Assembly (NCBI GenBank): GCA_032718565.1 | Contig: JAVGVS010000285.1 | Coordinates: 249,404 to 313,403, forward strand | Reading direction: 5' to 3' | Length of the DNA stretch: 64,000 nt | DNA from: Distichodus sexfasciatus | Taxonomy: Eukaryota; Chordata; Actinopteri; Characiformes; Distichodontidae | Part shown: positions 1 through 12,400 of the stretch, in pieces | How positions within the stretch are numbered: the stretch's first letter is position 1 | How the letters are laid out: every line of letters begins with the position of its first letter | Translations under genes and position numbers: made by a program | Notes under the pieces: generated by a model | Told to the model about the DNA's origin: nothing | Seen by the model: the letters and a program-made list of their open reading frames with translations, nothing else | Database searches by the model: none

Positions 1-42
1 ATGTATATATATATATATACATATATGTATATATACATGAGA
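1..42. repeat. AT-rich TA/TACA microsatellite
   Basis: Alternating TA/TATG/TACA simple sequence at the window edge. It may continue to the left of the window. Confidence 0.85.
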
Positions 43-329
43 AACAGTGACCAGACAAGTTATTTGGAGCCGGGGAGGAGAAATAAGCTCTTATAGTGCA
101 CCATAAATAGCACCTTTTCTTATTCTTTTGAATGATTGCAACAAAGGTAGGGTTACAGCCTACAACAAAACAAGTAGTTGTCTGTAATTTTGTGAAACTT
201 AACCACAGTTTTTCAAATACATACATATATATTTTAAGTAAACATTGCCTAACAAAGCGCGCCGCAGACATGTCCAGACACGCGCAAATCGCACGTCGCG
301 CGTCGCAAGTCCCGCCTCTAGGAGGCAGT

Positions 330-450
330 CTACGATGACGTCACCTTGTCCAAATATAGCACGTTACCGACGGCGCACAGCCCGCCCACTGTCACAAACG
401 CAGCTCAGCCATTGGCCCATTCGCCTGTCCATCTAGTGACGTCACCAGGC
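330..450. promoter_or_regulatory. Promoter-like block with twin CREs and a CCAAT box
   Basis: Two perfect palindromic cAMP-response elements (TGACGTCA) lie at 336-343 and 437-444. Between them are a GC-box-like CCCGCCC at about 381-387 and an inverted CCAAT box (ATTGG, 411-415). The stretch from 255 to 450 is rich in CpG. CRE plus CCAAT in CpG-rich DNA is the usual make-up of a CREB/ATF- and NF-Y-driven housekeeping promoter. No convincing coding exon follows on either strand inside the window, so the promoter may drive a minus-strand gene to the left or a plus-strand noncoding first exon. The motifs are seen directly; promoter activity is inferred. Confidence 0.5.
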
Positions 451-789
451 TGGTGTTATTGTAAACAGGGTGCCTACTTTTCGCGGACGCTCCAGCAACA
501 AAATCTAACAAGCACGCTTCTTTGTTCAAGACTCCGAGAGGATCAGGAACAAGGGAGAAAAACAATCGACAAGATTTCATATGCTGACACAACTCGTTTT
601 GATGTAAACACAAAAACACATTTAAGAACAAAGCAATTCGTTTTAGATGGGTTCAAATGTGTATATTGAAGTGACAACGGCTCTGATGAAAAGACATGCA
701 AGAATACCGGTCTTTTATGTAATTACATTAATATTAGCTTCAAATGTTTTGGGGTTTTAAACTTTACAATCATATGTTACACTCCACTT

Positions 790-1309
790 TTAATTAATTC
801 CCCCTTTCTGGACGTCAGTCTGAGAAATAAATTCCAAGTCTTCATCCACAACTTTGTCAAACGTCCAAAGCTTAAAGATTATGTCAAATCGCTGGAAAGG
901 GAGCAGTTATTTCCAAATGTGTGCCATTCTTTTGCAGAACCATGACAACAAAAATCCATCTCAGGAAGTATAGCTGGAGTTCAAACCTCAACCATCTTTA
1001 AAACAGCCCTGGCCAATAAGGGGTCCAAAAACTAATTAAGATCGAGAAAATGCCACAAATGAGTTATATGTTGTTTACAGGAAGCCTTATTTAACAAAGA
1101 AAAGTTGCAAAAGCTAAGCTACTCACCTTGGAAGATAAAAAGTCAGTTTGTGCACTAAAGAATTCGTCGGTTATTTGGTGCAAAAGTAATTGCAGACGGT
1201 CTTCGATCCGTTTAGAGCCCAAACCAAATGATTTGGGAACGCCACGGCCGTTCGGTGTTAATTTTCTGCCGTTTCGCCGGGCATTGAGGAAGTTCTTTTG
1301 TTCCAGCAT
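790..1309 (-). CDS. Unrecognised small two-exon gene, 94 aa
   Basis: I do not recognise this protein. Exon 1 runs from the ATG at 1309 down to 1127 (61 codons) and ends at a perfect donor (AAG|GTGAGT). Exon 2 runs from 891 to a TAA at 790-792 (33 codons plus stop) after a good acceptor with a pyrimidine tract (CTCCCTTTCCAG). Both junctions are phase 0 and the intron (892-1126) is 235 bp, a normal fish size. The product starts MLEQKNFLNARRNGRK, is basic in its first 35 residues, and then has a probable amphipathic helix (about residues 33-58, containing EDRLQLLLHQITDEFF). The C-terminal exon is acidic and aromatic (RFDIIFKLWTFDKVVDEDLE). No signal peptide or membrane segment is visible. An ATTAAA overlaps the stop codon (789-794). 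The promoter is probably the CpG-rich block just upstream. It could also be the 5' part of a longer alternatively spliced gene. Confidence 0.5.
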
Positions 1310-1319
1310 TTATACACAG

Positions 1320-1660
1320 CGTCAAAGTTGCGCGGAGGAGGCGGAGCGGCGGCGGTGCGCGCGAAGGGAAGCGGGGGGGAGCGCGAGGCAGCGCGCGACA
1401 CTTCCACACCGAAAACGCGCGCGCACCCTCACAAGAAAACACACGCAAAAAAAACCCCACGTCTCGTGATCTGTCGTTCCGTCCCGTGCCTGTTTTTAAA
1501 AATCCTTCTGAAGGAGCTCGTGCTTTCCACGAGGCGCGCGCCACGCGGACGACTGGCGCGTGAGCTTTCTGTTCTGCAGCGGGACTCGAGACGCGCCGCG
1601 GCGGAAGCTCTTGCGAGCGCGTTGCCATGAGCCGGGAGCCGGGAACCAGTGACACTCGTT
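1320..1660 (-). promoter_or_regulatory. CpG-rich block, likely promoter of the small minus-strand gene
   Basis: This is a dense run of CpG (many CGCG and GCGC words), in sharp contrast to the AT-rich DNA on both sides. It sits directly upstream of the ATG at 1309, as expected for a CpG-island promoter or 5'UTR. It may be bidirectional. The long ORFs across it in several frames reflect GC richness and are not considered genes. Confidence 0.5.
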
Positions 1661-4600
1661 TTCAACTCGGAATTCATGTTTGCGCTTTCAAAGCCCGATT
1701 TTCGTGTCGATAGCCCGAGCGGGCGTTTCCGATCGCGGTGCGTTTAGGATAAAGTGCTGCCTTGTTGCAGCAGAGTTGCGTCATGACGTTCAACTCAGAC
1801 TCATTTGTGACTTGGTAGAGACTTAATGTTTTGTCTTTTTTCTTCTTATTAGGCTGTTTTACGCCATTTCCCAAATACGATTCAAATTGAATGCGAATGG
1901 GATGCACGAAACGTTGCCGTACCTTCTCTCAAAATCAATAATCGTGCTGTAGTGGACTAACAAAAAGAATGGACAGTACTTTTCAAGAATTACCTCTACA
2001 GAGAAATTTGCTTAGCTTGACATAGTTCCTTACGAAATAAGCCCATGTGGAATTGTTTCATTTTGGCTGTGGGGAAATGTTTTGCCTAAACTGCCAATGC
2101 CACAATCTGATGCCCATTATATGGTGATGGTGATGGTGATGATGGGTATTCATGTGGATTGAGATTGGTTTGTTCATTCAAACTGCACAGCCTCTCACTG
2201 ACATGTTGTTTTAACAACATCTAAGTTAACTGCTTGTAAGACACACAAAGTGGGATGAAAGCAGCTACAGGTTTGTCCTGTGCATTGAGTTCACGACGCA
2301 TTTTGATGAGGACTGTTGCATGCATTGACAATTTTTTTTGTTAGTTTTTTTGTTTTTTGCAGCGTCCGCTATTTCTTAATAACGATAATTGGAACGCAAA
2401 TAACCGTGTCAGGATAAAACTGAATTTTTGTTGTATTATGGAAGGCACGAAACGCCCGAGTTCGTTTGAGCTCGGCTATTTATATACACTGAAAAACAGT
2501 CGCTTCATATAACTGTTGACACAGCTGAGGTGAGGTTTTGGGGCATTTCCACCGACCAAGTCGTTTTTGGTGTTTTCTTTTTAAAAACACACAAAACCCC
2601 CCCTTTACCTGCTTTTAGGTTCAGGTTGTGTTTTCATATATATATATTTTTTTTTTGAAGAGTGAGAAATATTTAAGAAAACGTGATTATATAGTTCATA
2701 TAATTTCATTTCGCTGAAATGATCCAGACGCTCTTGGTTTTGGAGTTACTCTGATGTGCACAAATTACAACTAAAAATAGGAGAGCAAAGACAGCTCGGA
2801 AACACAAAAACTATAGAAACAAAGCATATTCTAAACGAATTCGCATAATTCTCATTTCCATATAATTAAGATTGCAATCATATGATTAAACTCTTATTCA
2901 TCATTTTTGTTTCTTCGTTTCGTTTGAGTACATATTATTCTTACAATGCGTATAGTTCATGCTTGACATTGTTAAGCAAAGGTTATAATCGCTATTCTTA
3001 AACAAAGGGTGCAGTTTTTCCATTATTTGAAACAAAAACGTACAAGATTTATCGGGTGCGGTTCATCCGAAATTTGAAAGACGTTCGTCTAGTTCTTGTC
3101 GATAACTTTTAAGACACCGAATTGCTCAGAAAAGGTTCAAATTCGGGTTTATAAAGCAGAGAGAACATGCATTATAGTGATTTCAGAGCAACAGGGTATA
3201 GCTTTAAACCCACCAAAGACATAAAACCCCTTGGTTGTTGGCGCACTGCGAAGACCAAATCGAAATATCCTTCAATATAATTCAGAGGTTTTATATCAAA
3301 CAAATGTTATTCCTTGGATCATAAAACATCGCAAAGGAACCCCGAGTTTGGTCCAACTTAGTGTCCATCATATCTAGAGAACAACTCATTTTTTGACAGT
3401 AAATAATAGCTAAAATTCCTAGTATGAAGCAGAGTGGAAAAAGCCTGCAATGAAAGAGTTTGGGAACATATGCGTAAAGACGCAAAGACGCCAAAAATTC
3501 CACGACTTTTATACCAGTTTTGCGCAAAGTATTATAGAAAGCTTCTTTTAATTGCAGCAAGTTGTAAGTTTGTTTTTAGATACTTACTTTCAAATGAAAG
3601 TTTTTGAAAACTTAGGATTGTGGCGTTAAAGTTGCGACAAAAGCATAACTATGTGTGGTGTAGGTTTTGCGTGTGACACGTTTTCAGTTCGATGATTTGG
3701 AACGTCCTGACAGAACACTGTGTTGTGGGTGTGTGTGTGGGCGCACACATGGTTGTTTGCCTACGTTTGCATGTAAGGGGGTGGATGTGTGGCTCTGATG
3801 CAAAGCATGAATCCAACCTTTAATCTGAACTGTTCTTTAAAGGTCAGTCAGTCTTTAACAAATACACACACAAAACAAGTACAAAATTACATGTTTTAGG
3901 TGCACTATATGTCATAATGACATATAGTATAAGACTTGGTGACAAGGGTCTGCGGCCATGTGTGTGTGGTCTACTATACAATGTCTGTAGTCTATCTTAA
4001 GAACAGGAAAAGTGATATATTATGTGGTACAGACATGACTAAAAACTAATGATTCATCTTTCCCGTGTCAAGCGTTTTGAAAGTTTCTTTCGTGAACAAT
4101 GATTCTGTTTGGATAGGAAGCTATATAAAAACATATGATGTACAAGGTAGAAATGAACATATGTTTGATTTCATTCACCGCTGAATTACTTCTCTAAAAT
4201 CAGAAACATTCTGTACTACTACAAACACTATCACCATTAGACACTCATTATTTTACCTTCTAAAATCAGACTGTTAAATATGAGCAAACTGAGTTTTAAA
4301 AAGTTTAAAAACTGTACAAATCGCCAAAATACATCCAGGACTGAGCCAGAAATGTGAGAAGCTCAAGGTCCAAGAAACTATGATTAGGAAACTATGTAAA
4401 ATGTGAACTCTCATAAAATCCATTCCTTTTTGTTTTGCACATTAATCATCACGTGTTTTGCTGCTTGATGGCAAATGTACCATTTTGCAAAGTGGAGAAA
4501 TGACAGTTTGCAGTGAGTCACAAATGATATGAATTTGATAAGTGAGCATGCTTTAGAGCATATAGAACAAGATTTACATTAAAATGACTTAACTACTAAT

Positions 4601-6060
4601 GGAGATATTGGACCTGATTTTCTATTCACAAACAATATCAGAGACAAAGCTGTGAGTGTGTTTTCATATGAGGTAACAGGATTACTTCAGCCATCAAAAT
4701 GAGGTCATGCTTTCAAGGTGACTTTGGGCTTTGTGTGTGTGCTCGGGCCATATTTCTGTGAGAATTCCCCCAGTACGATTATAGAATTCCTGCCATTCCT
4801 GTGGTATTCCGAATCAGAGGAGGTTTCTGTAGATTTCCCAGCAGCGGTAGATTATGTGATGACATCACACTCAAAATCCAGGCTGTGATGCATCTCTCCA
4901 TTTCCAGTCATCGAGCCTCATTTAGACCAGAAACTATCCAGAGACATCACTTTTTACCATTCACCCAGTTCTTTCCCTCCATAGCATTTTTACACCCCTT
5001 TAAGAACTACAAACTCCACTTTTGTACTTTTTGGAAAACAAGTCTCTGATTCACTCTGGTGTGATTTTGGGTTCTAACCCACTTTATTACTTAAAAAAAT
5101 AATATGTGGATTGAAAGTAATATATAGACTGTAACGTAAAAAACATTATCAATAAAATTACTCTTTTTTTTCTGTTCGCTTGTGGTCGTCTTCCCCTCTC
5201 AATGGGTGGATTTTGTTCCTTCCCCACGTCCGGCTCAATAGACCACATCTGACCTGAATACCATGGTGTTGCACTTGACCAGGGGGTCGCAGACTTTGAT
5301 TCACAGACACACACAAACACACACACAGGCCTAGACGAGGCACAAATGTCTCTTGGCCAGGCTGATCATCCGAGTGTGACGAAACCCTTTTCCGAAGACC
5401 CAGACATCTACCCTAGTGCTTCCAGATAGAGACAGAGGATGAAAGGAAGATGCACAGGATAACTCCATGGTGCTCGTAATTTGGTATTTTCTATTAACAT
5501 TTTTTTTTAAATAACATAACATAAAACTATTTCATAAATGCATGTTTAATAACTCGTAACAATACATGTCCAGTTTATTCCTCTGACACACAGCCTAGTC
5601 CTGTGGTGCCATCTTGTGGCCATCATTAGGTCATTCTAAATGCAGCAGAAAATACACGGAATTTAAACACGTCATTGTATAGGGATAAGTTCAGAATTAT
5701 TGACGTTGTATTATTGATGACGTCACTACTATTGTAAATAATATATGCAAATTATGAATGACATATTTTTGTAAGTAACATATTATCTTATTCCTAACGG
5801 TATACTTTCTGGGACATAAGTCTCTGATATTTATTAGTATTACTCAGTGTAGAAATATGTAGGATTTATCGAATATCTTATTATACGTTCTCCTACGTAA
5901 ATGTTACAAGCTACTTTTTAATGAACTGCTTCATCTGCTTGACAACATCGCATTCAAATTACTAGACAATTCTCAGGTATTTTTAGACATGTAACTGGTA
6001 TTTTGCATCATCAAAAATGCAATAAATAAAATGAGCAAATGTTTTAAAAAACTCGCTGCA
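1661..6060. other. Intergenic region without a supported gene
   Basis: AT-rich DNA between the small minus-strand gene and rnaseh2b. It contains a short GGTGAT/GATGAT run near 2127-2145. On the minus strand there is a 90-codon ORF at 3291-3560 with a hydrophobic stretch, but it has no recognisable family and no clear exon partners. No tRNA or other RNA gene was seen. Confidence 0.6.
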
Positions 6061-6418
6061 CCGAAGATCCGCGTTTCTGCCTAATTCGCGCCAAAGTTTC
6101 TGTTTTGGTTCCTGGAATGTACCATTGTAGTGGCTGGTGGTGGGCTCAAAAAGAAAAGCATCTAAACTGTCTCACCCCTAAATGAAGCAGAGAAAATTTC
6201 GACCCACTTTTATTCTTCAGCCAAAACGACTAAGGCGGGGTTGTTTCCTTGCAGAAAATAATCGCGTTTCTCCAAAAACAGGCCCGGATAATAAAGTGGA
6301 CATCCCCACAGACAGTGTGAAGGAAGAGCCGCCATTACTGCGTGCTGCAGCCCGTAACTACAATCCGAACAGCCGGAGTGAAATAAAAGCAGATCAATAC
6401 GAAATAAAACTCTGAAAA
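6061..6418 (+). promoter_or_regulatory. rnaseh2b promoter and 5'UTR with an E2F motif
   Basis: A consensus-like E2F site (TTCGCGCCAAA) lies at 6085-6095, about 330 bp upstream of the rnaseh2b start codon. There is no TATA box. An upstream ORF of 77 codons (6182-6415) stops three bases before the rnaseh2b ATG. If transcription starts upstream of 6182 it would be a uORF; if it starts later it is irrelevant. E2F control would fit a role in replication-linked ribonucleotide removal, but that is inference. Confidence 0.45.
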
Positions 6419-9400
6419 ATGACCACCAAAAAGAAGCGAACCCCTCATATCAGTAAAGACAGCTGGGTTGTCATCGCTGCAGGTATGAAGACTTTGAGAT
6501 TCAGGGTTGTGTTTTGGAGAGAAGGCTTAGGTCGAGCTGATGTAAAGCTCCGCAAGGCTTATTTGTGAGTTTATGTTTAGGCCTTGGTTTACCTCAACAA
6601 AACTCATGTCTGAATAAACACGAATAACGGTAGAAATTGCACTCGAGTTTGTCTTTGTAGGGCTGCGCGTTTCAATAACGGGATTACAAATGCGCATGCG
6701 CAAATCTCGATGGCGCGATGGTTCGGTGCCACTTGTTATAAAAAGAGAATTTATTTAGCATTAATTTGTAAACATGTTTACAGGGTTTATCAAGAAGGAA
6801 CTTACAATAGCACACGGCAAAAAAAAAAAAAAATCGGTGTCAGAAAATAAGAAAAAGAATAATAATAAGATTTTTTTTTTTTACCAGAATCAAGCAAAAT
6901 TATCTGCCAATATAGTAGGGCTGGGTTCAAAAAATCGATTCACCACGATTTTATGGCCAAGCAAAACTAGTATTGACGCGAAGAAATAAATCGCTAAATA
7001 AATCGATATCGAGTCGAATCGAGTCGAGTCGATATCGAGTCGAATCGAGAATTGAATCGACTCGATATCGAGTCGATTCAATAAATCAGCAACGATACCC
7101 GACTAAATAAATCGATATCGAGTCGAATCGAGAATTGAATCGGACCTTGTGAATCGGAATCGAATCGATTCAGGAAATCAGCAACGATACCCAGCCCTAC
7201 TATACAGTGAGAAAATTTATCTTGTTAAGATCTCCTCAAACAAGAAAAAAATAGTTTTTCCATGTTTTTAGCTTTAATATTCTTAAAATAAGCAAAGTTG
7301 TCATGAATTTCTTAACTCGTAGTGGAGAGCATGAGAACCTTTCCGTTCTCTTAATTAAATTTCTTATTTAATTTTAAGAAGTTCTTATAATCAGTACATT
7401 TTTCTTAATAAGATAATTGTAGCCAATGTTTCTTAAAATTAGATTATTTATCTTACACATACAAGTCTAGTCGAGTCGGTTGTTCTTAAAATAAAAAGAA
7501 ACAAGGTCTGTGTTTTCTTTTTAAGATTTTCTGGCTTGTTAAGATTTCATTTTTTTTGCAGTGCACGAAGTGCATCTAGCGCTGGACAGTTAATTAAAAA
7601 TGAATCAAAACATTCAGACATTCAGAACCTCTAAATGGTGTAATCTTGCACATGACCACATTTAGATTTTTTTTCTTCTTCTGTTAATATAAAGAAGAAC
7701 GAAATTGAGTGATTATTTGTCATTGTGAACACACCACAGTGCACCACAACCGAAGATGACCGCTACATTTGACCCATCCGTGAAGAATTCAAACCGGCGA
7801 CCTTCCAATCACTGGGCGAACATTCCAACCTTACACCATAAATGCTTTTAATATTTTAAAAAAGCAGTACTTGAAAATCCATCATGTATATGGACTTTAG
7901 TCTTCTGGTCCTCTGCACATGTAATGTAAACCATCCTCTACATACCAGTTTAAATCTTTGGTTTCTTGAACATGGATTAAACCCAGTCTTGGAGTAAATA
8001 ACCCAACCAATGGCGATTCACCATTGAAACTCAAAGGATAGTCTAGGCGTAAGCTTAATGGCTGTTGGGGAAACTCGGCCCTCGGTGTTAAAGGAACACT
8101 CCACTTTTTTTGAAAATAGGCTCATTTTCCAACTCCCCTAGAGTTATATAGATATGTTTTACCGTTTTTGAATCCATTCAGCCGATCACCGGGTCTGGCG
8201 ACATCTGTCAGCATAACCAACGTGAGGGGACAACGTAGCTGGAGACTTATTTCAGGCGCTGTGTAATATCATTGCGCCTGCTGCACCCATGGTACGGCAG
8301 CAAAATTCCTTGATTATTACGCCGGAATGAGAGTATGGTTCCTAACCATATCAGCCTATAAAATCGCAATTTTTCATTTTCCGCCAGTCTTCGCACACGA
8401 TGCAACTACGGAAGAGTTAAGTTTTAAATAGGAAAAATATTGAAACTCTTTAGTCATTTTATAGTGAGATGCTAATGGTCTAATCGGATTCAATGATTTA
8501 TGCTAAGCTATGCTAAAAGTGCTACCGCCAGACCCGGCGATCGGCTGAATGGATTCAAAAATGGTAAAACACATCTATATAACTCTAGGGGAGTTGGAAA
8601 ATGAGCCTATTTTCAAAAAAAGTGGAGTGTTCCTTTAAGGCTACAGATGGATTACAATTTAAATGCTATGATCATTTAAAACCTTTTAAAATACTGAACT
8701 ACATTGCTGGAACGGTCAATAGGGGCTCTGTTAAGATGAAATTGTGCCTTTTTCGGTTATGCAGACTCAGCGCTGGATGTCAAGCAGAATGCCAGTGACC
8801 CCACTTTTACCAAACTCAGAAATCCGGCTACAGGTAGAGTTAAAGGACAAACATGTCATTCTATGAAGTATTGTATGGAAGTCCCCCCATCAGCTTCCCC
8901 AAATTTACTCTTTTGCAGATTTGTTTGTAGTGCACAGTTTGTGGTGAAGACCTGGTAGTTTAACAGTTCTCATTTGTGTGTTACGTAGGTGAAGCTTCTC
9001 AGTATCTTTTCAGCAGTGGGGACGTGCAGGTGTATGAGGTGAAGGCGTTTGCAGAGGACTTCCGTTCATGGTTTATTGGGCAAACAGTTCAGAGAGGTGA
9101 GATTCAATGTTGATATGAAATATGTCGTAGATTGGGAAAATACTCATTTACTTGTCACCAATGTGAATGTGCAAGGATTAGCATTTCAAGCATTTACACT
9201 ATTGTACATTATGTTAATTGTGCTGTGATCAGAACGGGCAAATAAAATAATAAAGATCAGTGTGTTATGACCCGATGCACCGTGGGTGCCTCTGTTTGTG
9301 TGTGTATGTAGATGGCAGGCTGCTGTACGTCACACCCATTGACCCGGTGTTTTTACTGTTGCCGTACTTGCACAATGCTGGAGTGGAGGTAAGAGTCCAG

Positions 9401-12400
9401 CAGCCCTTTTGTTATAGTCAAGGATTCACAAATATGGATGCCAGGTAGTTATTTTATATATATTTTATGTTATGTAATATATATAATTTATATTACAGTT
9501 ATTATTTCTAATTCTGAGCCTCTATTTTTGCATAGATGTTACGTAACTGTTTCTCGCAAGTAAATAAATTGAACACGTTTTTCCACTTGATACTTTTGGC
9601 ATGAGGGAATGTGTGGCGTTGTGTCCCATCACTTGGGTTGCGATAACTCTGTTGTCTGCAGGGAAAGTTCCAGCCTCTGGAGCAGATGGTGATGGATGAC
9701 GATTACCCAGAATGCACCAGGCTGCTGAAATGCACACAGGCTGTGAAATCCCTTCACCATGTGGCGGATGAGAAAGGTTAGAAACTTACAGAGGTAGTTG
9801 GACCTAAATGCCTGTAATTGTAAATAAAGTCTTGAATCTTCTGTATGTAACATCATTGAAAATACAGTTTAAATTATTATAAACTTGGCACAAACTGTAT
9901 TTGTTCCAAGTTTTCTCATTTCTGAATTTCCCAAACTTGACAAATGTGTGTAAATATGTTTTTTTTTTTAGGCTAGAATATACCTTTAACATCCACACTG
10001 TAAATAGAAGATTACATGTGAATAGTATGAGGAGGTTGACATTGAGATTTTTGTCCTTTTCGTTAGAGGTGGGCAGCCTGAAGTTCCACAGGTATAACCA
10101 AGAGAAAACCATGGAATGGCTAAAGAAGAAGGTTCGGACATATGTTCTCCTCTTAATTGCTGGCTGCCAACTCAGTAAACAGCTACGTCTAAACTCATAT
10201 TTTTACAGCACATGCTTTTTCAAAAGTGCGTCTAGAAGCCCAACGAGTGTGTCATGTGTCGCTGTTAAAATCTGACCTCAGCACGTATTATTCATGGCCA
10301 GCGTCTTAAGCTCATCTAAGTTGCTCATCCATTCGCGCTGTTTGGCAATTTCAGGTTCAAAGCGCAGCGAGTGGCCTCAAAAAGAGCGACATATCTGTAG
10401 GCGGGGGAGTGAAGTCCTCCACGTTCATCCGAGTCAAACAGGAAACAGATGCTACCGAAGGTACGTTGGAGAGTTGATGGCACGTTAGTATGGATGTTTT
10501 GCAGGCAGTGTGGATCCTCAGCTTACTTTGCATTGTTTTTCTCTCATGTTCCCACAGAAGACTACTTGCGTTACGCTCACGGACTCATCTCTGAGTATAT
10601 CAAGGAGGAGTTGAGCAGTGACCTATACAAACATCTGAAGTAAGGGGCGCAGTATCTTGTTTTACTCGCTTTTCCATTGGCACTGCGGTATCAAAATAAT
10701 TGAAGGGACAATTTTATAATTTGGGGCAGTTGGTAGCGCAAAGGTCGCTGGCAAGGGCAAGGTACTGTATCCAAACGCTCCTCCTTGGGTGCTGCCATGT
10801 CAGCTGCCCAATGCTCCTTCATGGATGAGTCAAATACAGAGCTCACATTTGGTCGTGCTGCACTGTGTGCTGTGTTCACAGTGGGGTGGAAAACATTGAT
10901 TTTTTAACACAGGAATTAAAATATTCCTCATGGGCAAGTTTATCTCCAATAGAGGTTTCGAATGTTGGTTTTGATTCATTTTCAATTGCTTGCCCAGCCC
11001 TGATGTCATCCATATTTGACCTGTTAACAGGTTGCCGGAAATATCCAGCCCTAAAGAGGAGGAGCCTCCGTCAAAGGTAAACCAGCTCATCCGTTGGAGA
11101 TACTCGACTCTCCGCTCATCTGTCCTTTGTGCATCTGCTTTTCTTTGTAATCAACTTCCTCTTTTCTTTGCTTGGTAACTTCAGCTCGTATTGGAATATT
11201 TATGTTATGGTTCTGGTTAACAGTATAAAAATTGCATTACTTCCAAATGGTTCTGACCAAAGTCGGGTTCTGTTTGCTCAAGGTTTGACTTTAATTTATG
11301 ATGTAGACACAGTTTAGTGGGAAAAATTAACCATTGGTGTGTTTAATGATTCATTTTTCAATGAAATAGGTAGAAGGGCTGCACAATATAATCAACGCAA
11401 ATTAGATAAAGCACATCATTACTTTTGCTCATTGATACAAAAGAAACCTGGACTTTTCTGGACTAATTTACAAGAGATTTAAAATGTATTTAAATATTTT
11501 AAGGATTCTTGGATATACACAAAAAGGTCTTTTTACAGTAAAAAGTTGTTTTATAACTCATTTTTGTTTTCATTGCAAGCTTTCTTGCAATTTGGCTAAA
11601 AGTTATATATTTTTTGATATCACAAAGTATTTCCCAGAAAAAAAAACACAATTTTCAAAGGTATTGTGTTTATATAACAATAATCAATAAAACATGTTTT
11701 CACAATACCACATTATATCTTATTATATCAAGCCTAGTAATTCAAATTCTCAACATTGTTCAATCTTTCTGTATTTATTTGGAGCCTTACGTTTAATAAA
11801 GCATCACGTTACAAAAAGTGATTAGTCCTCAAATTGTTATTGACTTGAGCGGCTAAAACTTATTTGCAAGGTCAGACGCTCAGTTATTGCATTATCAGCT
11901 TTCATGATGTGGAGGACAGTATGGACTGTGTACGGGGGTTGTTGCTTCCGAGGATTCGCAGATGGATTTTTTTGTATTTGCTGTAACAGAAAAGGAAGCT
12001 GTTTGATAAACCAGTGGAGGCAAAGGACGACTACACCAAATTCAACAGTGCCGACTTCGCCCGAAAAGTGAGTGAGAAAAGTCGAGGGATGCTCCTCAAA
12101 TTGTTGTCTAGAAATGGGAAATTTCCGACAAAATATCCTGCAAATTATTCAGCAAATACAACCCACAGGAGTAACTTTGGAGACTGACTTTGAGCCAAAA
12201 GTTATTCAGACTTTGACCTTCAAGTTTAGAATGTTCCACGTCATATTTGGGTGTTTTTGGGTCTTGGGCCTTGCTTTAACGGATGGCTGTCTGTCTGCCG
12301 ATCTTTCTGTTCAGTCCGTGGCTGTCTTTGATTGGAATTGCTGCAAATGCCTCCGTCTATCCTGAAACATACTCTTTAGTATGATGCTGCAATATTTGTT

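Noticed and set aside
1309..1314. TATAAA on the minus strand upstream of the 94-codon gene
   Set aside because: It overlaps the start codon, so transcription from it would begin inside the ORF. The CpG-rich block is the better promoter.
1128..1655. Overlapping ORFs of 110-147 codons in the CpG-rich block
   Set aside because: They come from GC-rich sequence with few stops in all frames, have Arg/Ala-rich composition and no domains.
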